From Arachis hypogaea (lineage: Eukaryota > Streptophyta > Magnoliopsida > Fabales > Fabaceae), in the NCBI RefSeq assembly GCF_003086295.3, contig NC_092053.1, forward strand, positions 91,236,745 to 91,300,744: a stretch of DNA of 64,000 bases, given 5' to 3'. Below the pieces are notes generated by a model. The model saw nothing but the letters and a program-made list of their open reading frames with translations. It ran no database searches and was not told the DNA's origin. Numbering within the stretch: the first letter of the stretch is position 1; each line of letters opens with the position of its first letter. The position numbers and the translations under genes are program-made. Below, piece after piece: positions 56,420 to 64,000 of this stretch.

Positions 56420-58216
56420 TGATGTGCGGAAAACGATCCGACACAAAACTCACCGGCAAGTGCACCGGGTCGCATCAAGTAATAATAACTCACGGGAGTG
56501 AGGTCGATCCCACAGGGATTGAAGGATTGAGCAATTTTAGTTTAGTGGTTGATTTAGTCAAGCGAATCAAGATTTGGTTGAGTGATTTGTGATTTGCAGA
56601 ATTTAAATTGCATGGAAAATAAAGGGAATGGGTAATTGGCATGAAATTAAAGAGAACAGGAAATAAAGTGCTGAATCTTAAAGAGCAAGAAATTAAATGG
56701 CAGAAACTTAGAACGCAAGAAATGTAAATTGCAGAATCTTAAAGTACAAGAAATGTAAATGGCTTAAATTGTAAAGGGAATTGGGAGTTGGATTTGCAGA
56801 AATTAAACAAGGAAAAGTAAAATTCAACAAACAGAAGAGTAAAAGATGGCTTGGATTGAACCGGATCTAAAAACAGAAATGTAAATGAGCTTGAAAGCAG
56901 TAAACAGAGAATGTAAAATGATAATTCAGATCTCAGGACCCAAGAGACTAGATAACCAAGTCTAGATCTCAATGCCTTCCTAGATCCAACAAGAACAATT
57001 GCAAAGGAAATGTAAATTGCAGAGAAAGTAGATGAAGAAGCAATTAACAGAAATTTAAATTCAATTGTGCAGTAAAGAAACAAAGAGGTCTCAGGATGAG
57101 ATTGAAACAGAATTCCTTCAATTCTCCAACCCAAGATCCAAGACAATTGTAATTGAAATTGAAAGCAAGAAAACTAAGAGGAAGGGAATTCAATTCTCCT
57201 TCCCCGAGACTTAGAAATTAAAATTCACTCAACACCAAAAGCTCTCCGAAAACTCTCTATGAAAACTAAAAGGAAAAAGCTCTTTAAAAACTTAAATCCT
57301 ATGCTATTTAAAAACTTTCTTCAAATGGTCTTCAATCCTTCAATTGGGCCTTTTCTCTTGATGGAATTGGGTTGATAGAGGCCTTGGTTGATTGCTCTTG
57401 GAGTTTGGAGAAGAACCGAAGTGAACCGGGTTTGGAATCATGAAAGCTTGAGTAAAAGTTTGAGTAAAAGTTTGAGGCAAACTTTTACTCAAACTTTTCA
57501 TATCAGCCACCCCATTTTGCTGCTACCAACGTTTGAGCTAAAGTTTGGGGTCAAACTTTTGCTCAAACGTTGGCCTCCCCTTGCACACTCATGGCGCCAA
57601 CGTTTGCCAAAAAGTTTGAGGCAAACGTTGGCGCAAGCTTTTGCTCTCCAGGGTGTGTTGTTCATGGCGCCAACGTTTGCCAAAAAGTTTGAGGCAAACG
57701 TTGGCGCAAACTTTTGCTCTCCAGGGTGTTGATTTGTGATGCCAAAAGTTTGCCAAAAAGTTTGAGGCAAACTTTTGCTCAAGCTTTTTGCCCAAAAGTT
57801 TGCACAAAAGTTTGAGGCAAACTTTTGGTCAAGCTTTTTGCTCCCTGGTTCGTTTTCACTTATTCCAAAAGTTTGAGCTAAAGTTTGAGGCAAACTTTTG
57901 CTCAAACCTTTTGTCCTCTCTTCCTCCTAGCCATTCCTTCTTGCTTCAACCTTTCTCCAAGCTTTCTTCACCTATCATTAATAAACCAAACACATCAAAG
58001 CTATGCTCAAAATCATGAGATATTCATTCTTTCATAATATGTGACAATTATAGCATAAAACCTCATGAAATTGCATTAATTCATCTATGGTTGATTAAAT
58101 CAAAGGAAGCATGAAAATCTACCCAATTGGCTTGCTTATGGCTCAAGAAAGTGCATAATTCAATTGAAAACAAAAGAAAAAGGCTAGTGAAACTAGGCTA
58201 AGATGACTTGTCATCA
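56420..58216 (-). repeat. T middle LTR, shared between the tandem units (1,797 bp)
   Basis: Serves as 5' LTR for the left internal region and 3' LTR for the right one. It matches 47732-49527 closely. The TATA site is altered. The dyad array is at 57447-57912. Confidence 0.95.
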
Positions 58217-58253
58217 CAACACCAAACTTAAAGCTTGCTTGTCCCCAAGCAAG
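58217..58253 (-). other. RGGA-loop hairpin and polypurine tract, T copy 2
   Basis: Same as 49528-49564: CTTGCTTG/CAAGCAAG around GGGA (58253-58234), then AAGTTTGGTGTTG. Confidence 0.85.
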
Positions 58254-59251
58254 AAAAGATTTATTGAGAAGAAAGAATGAAATGGAAGAGGATGTTCATT
58301 CTAGTAGAGTGTTATTGGTAGTTCATGGGATTTTATGTGGATATGTAAACACTCACTTTTTATTGACTCTTAAGCCTAGAAAGTCTCCTTCAAGCTTCAA
58401 GTAACATACTGCTATGACCTCTCGTTATTCCTTTATCCTTGGCTATTATTTTGTTCATAAGCTTTATTTGAGTGTCATGTGTAGCAAGTTCATTTTATTT
58501 TCTTTATACTTGACACATTATTCACTATAGACACTTGGCTCACATTCCTTCTTAAAACATTGATGCCCAGCACCTCTTTGGGCTACTAAATGCCTTGTAG
58601 TTAGGTTGCTCTTGATAGTGGACTTTCAGCTGATGATCCCGGGTTAGTTAACCCAAGTCACCGAGTGTTGATGCACTCCAAAGAACTTAGTAGTCCAAGC
58701 AGATCCTAATACAAAGACACCACAGGCATATATTCTAAGGTTCAAGCTATTGGTGTCCAGCTTTGTTTCTTTTTTGTTTTCTTTTGTTCTGCCACTCTTT
58801 CGCTATTTCTTTTTCTCCCCTTTTTTTCTTTCTTTTTGTTTTTCTTTCTAACTAAGGATTTTTATTTGATTGAGATTCATAGACAGTAGGCCACTTTCTA
58901 CTTAGAGGGAGACATCCTAGTTCTCTTATTCACTAAAAGTGAGCTATCATACAATCACACATACATACCACCACTTACTTTTATTATACTTCTATCTAAC
59001 AGAGAACTATCTCACTTCATTTTCAAATATTTCTTTTATTGAATTAAAGATGCAGGGGACAAAACATGCTTTTTGTTCAGTGAAAGTAAACACACAAGTA
59101 CACACATAGAATAGCTTACTTATTTTAAGAGGAACAAACATAATGCAAAGACTATTAATTATAATAACTACTTAAAGATGCAAAGACAACTTAAAACAGA
59201 TACAATGCATGCTTTTTCTTTGTAGTGATGAACAAGGAGCAAGTCCACCTT
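58254..59251. other. T 3' noncoding region, copy 2
   Basis: Same layout as copy 1; no supported gene. Confidence 0.7.
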
Positions 59252-60859
59252 TCATTTGTCATGCTTTTTCTTTCTTCTTTCATACACTTGGTTGCTGGTG
59301 TTCCCTGTGTCCATGTCTGTTGTCTGTTGATCCCGCCAGAAACTAGCTCTATTCATCGCTTCCTCTACTCTATCTTCCAGTTTCATAGCATTGCTTACTT
59401 CTATCTCACTTCTCCTTTTGAAGAATTCATCGAAGGTTGGAAATGCTGGATCCATGTTGTGCAGATGCTCTCCAATATAGTTCAGCTTGATTTGACTATT
59501 TATGTTGTAGTCGGCTTGGACTTCATATCTTGCATCTTGGAGGATTGTGAACTCTTTGAGAGTCCTCAAATTTTCAGCTTGCATTTGTTCCAACTTTCCA
59601 AATGATTCATGAGATTGAAAAGCATGCTCTTCTTGCATCACAAGGAATTTTGACTCAAATTCACTTTGTTTGTTCATCATTCTTAGCTCCCGTTCTTCTT
59701 GCTCTTGTTGGTTTTTCATGTATAGTGAATGGTATTCCTCTTGCCTTTCTTGAATTCTCATGTACTGTTGTGATAATCTTCCAATTGCTTCCTGCATTTG
59801 AGTCATATCCAGGTTGTTATGTGGGGGAATGTACTGCTGTTCCTCTTCCTCTTGTGGCTCTTCTTCCTCTTGTAACTCTTCTTCCTCCATTGGTTCTTCT
59901 CTTTGCCTTCTTCCATGTGGTCTTCGGCCTTGATGTGCTTCAGGAGCCATCATCATTCTTTCAATGGTTATAGGCATGCCTTGGCTCAACCACGTTGGAT
60001 TCTCCTCTTCCATTGGCACTTTAGCCTTTGCACACAACCTCCAAATGGTACTTGGATAGTATAACCAAGACCCGGCCGAGTTCTTCTCAGCAAGCTTTTG
60101 AATGTCTTTTGCCAAGATTTCATGAACTTTTACCTCTCCTCCCACAATGATGCAATGCAACATAACAGCTCTCTTCCTGTTAACTTCTGAGGTGTTTACT
60201 GTGCCCAGAATTGATCTTTTCAACAACTCATACCATCCCTTTGCTTCCGGGGTAAGGTTACCTCTCTTCAGATACTTGTATTTGTTCTTGTCATCTCCTT
60301 CCCACTCTGAGTTCTCCATACAAATATCTCTAGCAATCCCATCATAATCCGGATCATCATTTACCCTTTGGTGGTATCCCGGTTCACTAAAGCGGACTGA
60401 TTTTAGTCCCAAGACTTTCTTGATTGCATCCGAGCTAAAGTCTACTTCCACTCCCCGCACATAGCTCTTGTATGTTGGGGCCTCACTCATGTCAAGCCTT
60501 GAAACATTGGCATAGAACTCTCTTATGATATTAGCATTGATCCGGGTGATTGGTGATATGAGTTCCTCCCACCTCCTCTTTCGAATTTTGTCCTTCATTT
60601 CTTGGCATCCATCATCCGGCAGCAAGAGTGAACTTTCTGGATATATCTTCTTCTCATTCATCCATTCAATTTGCATCTGATGGTACCGAGATTTGAATCT
60701 CCATCGGTCATATTCAGGGGTGCTCTCCTCCACCATGGGATATTTCCTTTTCTTCGTTTGGTTCTTGAGGAAGAGGCCATGATCACTTGGTTGTTTGAGA
60801 CTCTTGAGGTTAAAGGGAGTGTGAAGAATATTGGAGATTTTGATGTATATTTGGAGCAA
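59252..60859 (-). CDS. ORF3, copy 2: plant-transposon-protein-like
   Basis: 535-codon open frame, six residue differences from copy 1 (for example SSLLL for IPLLL, IIREF for IIIEF, SVRF for SVCF). It carries the same offset upstream ATG, so that frame change predates the duplication. Both copies staying open while gag-pro has shared stops is noteworthy. Function unknown. Confidence 0.6.
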   Translation of the reverse strand: MLQIYIKISNILHTPFNLKSLKQPSDHGLFLKNQTKKRKYPMVEESTPEYDRWRFKSRYHQMQIEWMNEKKIYPESSLLLPDDGCQEMKDKIRKRRWEELISPITRINANIIREFYANVSRLDMSEAPTYKSYVRGVEVDFSSDAIKKVLGLKSVRFSEPGYHQRVNDDPDYDGIARDICMENSEWEGDDKNKYKYLKRGNLTPEAKGWYELLKRSILGTVNTSEVNRKRAVMLHCIIVGGEVKVHEILAKDIQKLAEKNSAGSWLYYPSTIWRLCAKAKVPMEEENPTWLSQGMPITIERMMMAPEAHQGRRPHGRRQREEPMEEEELQEEEEPQEEEEQQYIPPHNNLDMTQMQEAIGRLSQQYMRIQERQEEYHSLYMKNQQEQEERELRMMNKQSEFESKFLVMQEEHAFQSHESFGKLEQMQAENLRTLKEFTILQDARYEVQADYNINSQIKLNYIGEHLHNMDPAFPTFDEFFKRRSEIEVSNAMKLEDRVEEAMNRASFWRDQQTTDMDTGNTSNQVYERRKKKHDK

Positions 60860-61883
60860 GAAGAGATTTGAGGCTGAGCTTATTATGATGAGAAATGATG
60901 AAGGGAATGGAGTTTAAATGGTTGTGGTGCAATGATTCGGTCATATGCATGGCTTGAAGGTGGTGTGTGTCATTTAAATGAACAATGAAGGGCTAGGATG
61001 CAATTGGATACTATGTGAATCAACGGTGTGCATGTAAGGATGAATGAAGACAAAGCTTGCTTCTTCAATTGTCTTTGCCGTGATCATCTCAAGGAGTGGC
61101 AGATTCTCCTTTTGAGGCATGTGATGAGATTTTGTCCTCATGCTATGCTTTCCTTTGTCTTGTCTTTTTCATTGAGTGTTCTTTTGACCACCTAGTCTTC
61201 ACAACAAGACAACATATATTAGCATAATCAAACCGTGGCAAGAATGCTTCCTTCTTTAACACTATATGAATCATCATTCCTTATATCCATTTGAACCGTG
61301 ACTTTTCTTGGAGGACACCAAACTTAATGTTTGGTCATATAGTTACAAAATGTGTCTCTTCCTCCAACTAGTGAAATCCCAATGTCACTCTTGATTACAT
61401 GTTTATAAGAAATGTTTTCATCATAATTTTTCTTTTTCTCCTTTTTTATTTTTCATGAAGGATCAATTGTGTCTCTAAATCAGTGCATCAAGGTTTGATG
61501 AACACCAAACTTGTCTCTTGCTTAAGGGGTAAATGTGAGATGCTAGTAGTTAATCACAATTGATGTCTTCATCACAGAATGTGATTTCTTTTTAATTGAA
61601 AAGTCTCAGTAAGAGATAATGTATGATCATTGATGCATGATTTTTTTTTTAATTTTCATGAGAAGAGAAACACCAAACTTAGTGTTTGGTCATATGCTAG
61701 GCATATAGTATGAAAATGTTTGTAACCTGGTTTGGTGTGCTTGAAGGCACACCAAACTTTAGAAGTCTTAGCATATGTAAAAAAAAAATTGTATGCATTC
61801 ATTAAGTATGTCCATGAAAAGAAAAAAAATTCATGCTCAGGTGATCATAGCTTATTGAATTTAAAATGACATAAATCTTAAAT
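60860..61883. other. T spacer, copy 2
   Basis: Same polypurine-core dyads as copy 1; no supported gene. Confidence 0.7.
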
Positions 61884-61931
61884 CATGGGTTGCCTCCCAT
61901 GGAGCGCTCTTTTATTGTCACTAGCTTGACA
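61884..61931 (-). other. Double hairpin, T copy 2
   Basis: Identical arrangement to 53196-53243: TGTCA/TGACA then CATGGG/CCCATG around AGGCAA. Confidence 0.75.
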
Positions 61932-61944
61932 TTGGAGCTTTCTT

Positions 61945-64000
61945 TTATGGTGGTTGAGGATTGTAGTGCCTCAACTTGTCTCCCCTGACTGTGATCCTCC
62001 TCTTTGTTCTCTGGTGTTCAATTTCAGCATGTTCCAACGAGAGTATGTTGCTGACAGTGTAATAGTCATCAGTCTGTTGGCTTGCTCCCAGTTGTTGATA
62101 TATCAATTGCACTTTGTCACCTTTGGAAAGCCCCTCTGTTGGAATCTTCCAGTTCTTCCAACCCCTTTTTGTTTTGTTTTTGTGTTTCATCCCCTTTTTT
62201 GTTGATCTTTCTTTTCTGGCTGTAGGCTTACCTTGGGGATCTCTTTCTTCAGTGGCTAATACTCCAATATCCTCTTGGACTTTCTCATCCTTCTGCACAA
62301 TCTTCTGCCTTGGGATGTTGTTGTGAATCACCTTGTCAATTTCCATATAGTCCCTTTTCTCATTGTTAAACTGGGCTTCTGGTAATACCTTCAGAGTGAC
62401 ACTCTTATCATGCATCCTGAGAGTTAGTTCTCCTTGCCCTATGTCTATGATAGCTCTAGCAGTGGCCAAGAATGGCCTTCCCAGTATAATAGAGTTACCA
62501 TCATCCCCATCTGAATCTAGAACCACAAAATCTGCAGGGTATATGAAATTGTCCACCTTGACCAGAAGGTTTTCAATCATACCCCTGGGGTATACCGTTG
62601 ACTTATCTACTAGCTCTAGAGATATCTGTACCGGTTTAACTTCCTCTATACGCAGTTTTTTCACCAAGGAGGATGGTATTAAGTTAATACTTGCTCCTAG
62701 ATCGCACATTGCTTTAGTGATGGTTAATTCCCCAATGGTGCAAGGCAGCAAGAAGCTCCCTGGGTCCTCAAGCTTTGGAGGAAGCCCTTTTTGAATCAAG
62801 GCCCTGCATTCCTCAGTAAGCAGTATGGTTTCTTTCTCATCCCAACTTCTTTTCTTATTGATAAGCTCCTTCAAAAAATTGGCATACAGAGGTATTTGCT
62901 CAAGTGCTTCAGCCAAGGGAATATTGATCTCCAGCTTCTTGAGAGTCTCAAGGAACTTATGAAATTGTTGGTCCTTTGCCTCCTTGTTGAATCTCTGGGG
63001 ATATGGTAGTGGAGGCACAAAGGCCTTCTCTGCTTGTTGCTTTTGATTCTTTGTTGGCTCTTCAATTGCTTCATTCCCCTTTTTTGGAATTTTTGATTGT
63101 TCCTCCTTTTCTTGAATTTGCTTTGAAGCTTGCTTGCTTGCCATTGCATCATCATCATTGGCTTCTTCTGTGTGTGTTGACTATTTATCCTTCTCTTTGA
63201 GTTTCTCAGTGCTCTTGTTTAGCATCACAACTTGATCTTTGGCTTCATCTTCCTTTGTTTGCTCCTCATCTTCTATTGGCCTTTTGCTGCTCTCTGCTTG
63301 CTTCCTTGTAGTGTCATTGTTGCTCATCAATATTCTCCCACTCCTTAATTGTATTGCCTTGCATTCTTCCTTAGGATTTGGGATTGTGTCACTCGGCAGT
63401 GAGCTTGAAGGTCTCTCAACAGAAATCTGTTTGGAGATTTGCCAATTTGCCTCTCTAGGCTCTTTATGGAAGCTTCATGGTTCTTGGTAGTCATTTCCTG
63501 GTGTTTCAACATTTTGTCTATCAAGGTCTCCAAGTTAGTGAGTCTTTGAGATTCAGGTGATACTTGAGGTGGGTTGTGAGATGTGGGTGGTGGATGGTAG
63601 GCATTTTGGTTGGTGGGTTGGTTATTGGATTGGTATTGGTTGGGGTTGGGGTAGTTGTTTTGAGGTTTTCTGTAGGGGTTTTGGTTAGTTTGCTGTTGGT
63701 TGTGGTTTTGGTTGCTTCTTGGGTTGTTTTGGTTTGAGTTCCTCTACCATGGTTGTTGGTTTTGGGTGTGATTATCTCCCCATCTGAGGTTTGGGTGGTT
63801 CTTCCAGGATGGATTGTATGTATCACCATACACTTCATTTGGTCCTTGGTTGTGCATGTACTGTACTTGCTATTGTTGTTGCTCTTTTTGAGTTTCTTCA
63901 TTTTGCCCCCATGTGGATGATGGTTGGCTTGTGTTAACCGCTGCAACTTGGAGGCTATCAATCCTTTTGGCCATTTGCTCAAATTGTTGTTGAATTTGCT
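61945..64000 (-). pseudogene. gag-pro, T copy 2, partial at window edge
   Basis: Protease and the gag linker match copy 1; the gag N-terminus is off the window. It shares the TAG at the position of 54493-54495. Private changes include a one-base deletion near 63441 (frame break in the SLERQIG region) and a TAG near 63747, where copy 1 has TGG. Positions where copy 1 has private stops (near 55159, 55069) are intact here. Confidence 0.85.

Larger units (their letters stand above)
47732..64000 (-). mobile_element. Element T: tandem LTR-internal-LTR-internal array of a pol-less retrotransposon
   Basis: LTR at 47732-49527, internal 49528-56419, LTR 56420-58216, then a second internal from 58217 to the window end. 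The repeat period is about 8,689 bp and the copies differ at well under 1-2% by eye. Internal regions have tRNA-Asp-type primer site, gag-pro, double hairpin, ORF3 and polypurine tract, but no RT, RNase H or integrase. A single shared middle LTR is the product expected of unequal recombination between LTRs. It is inserted in E1's 5' LTR. Confidence 0.9.

Overview
This is plant nuclear DNA, most likely from a legume and probably peanut (Arachis). The plus-strand LTRs at 17362 and 26213 look like the very abundant Arachis FIDEL/Feral-type LTRs; that is recognition from memory, not a database hit. Nearly the whole window is nested retrotransposons. The only intact-looking host gene is a six-exon (five coding) gene for a 60S ribosomal protein L7 (uL30)-type protein at 7.9-10.06 kb. 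Layout, left to right: (1) the 3' part of a Ty3/gypsy element resembling the centromeric CRM group (1-4449), with its 3' LTR; (2) a small exonic pseudogene fragment, a probable solo LTR (about 4740-6200) and a tRNA-derived SINE with a 14-bp target duplication (6308-6489); (3) the L7 gene; (4) a plant LINE (10861-13916) cut off inside ORF2 by the next element. From 13917 to the right edge, everything sits inside or after one large minus-strand Athila-like element, here called E1 (LTR 13917-15698; broken LTR 46380-47730). E1 has gag, protease, RT, RNase H, integrase and a third ORF. Four later insertions interrupt it: a plus-strand Feral-like element in ORF3 (17362-27816, target duplication ACAAC); a minus-strand non-autonomous element E2 in RT (32985-41660, TCCTT); a solo LTR in gag (43715-45209, GTGGG); and a minus-strand element T in E1's own 5' LTR (from 47732). 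T is a tandem LTR-internal-LTR-internal array with a period of about 8.69 kb that runs off the window. Net of insertions, about 13.2 kb of E1 is visible. Feral-like and T keep gag, protease and ORF3 but no RT/RNase H/integrase; E2 keeps one unassigned ORF. They would need enzymes from elements such as E1. E2 shares LTR start, polypurine tract and 3' noncoding layout with E1, so it looks like E1's non-autonomous partner. Two shared RNA-level signals stand out. First, a hairpin whose loop reads RGGA, closed by G-C, lies 4-6 nt before the polypurine tract in all five internal-containing families, with stems of quite different sequence. In E1 and E2 it recurs with a second polypurine-like tract about 1.5 kb upstream, and in Feral-like just before ORF3. 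Second, four families carry a pair of hairpins with compensatory stem changes about 10-20 nt after the stop codon of the upstream ORF. Several LTR families also carry family-specific inverted-repeat arrays, just upstream of the TATA box where a TATA can be seen.
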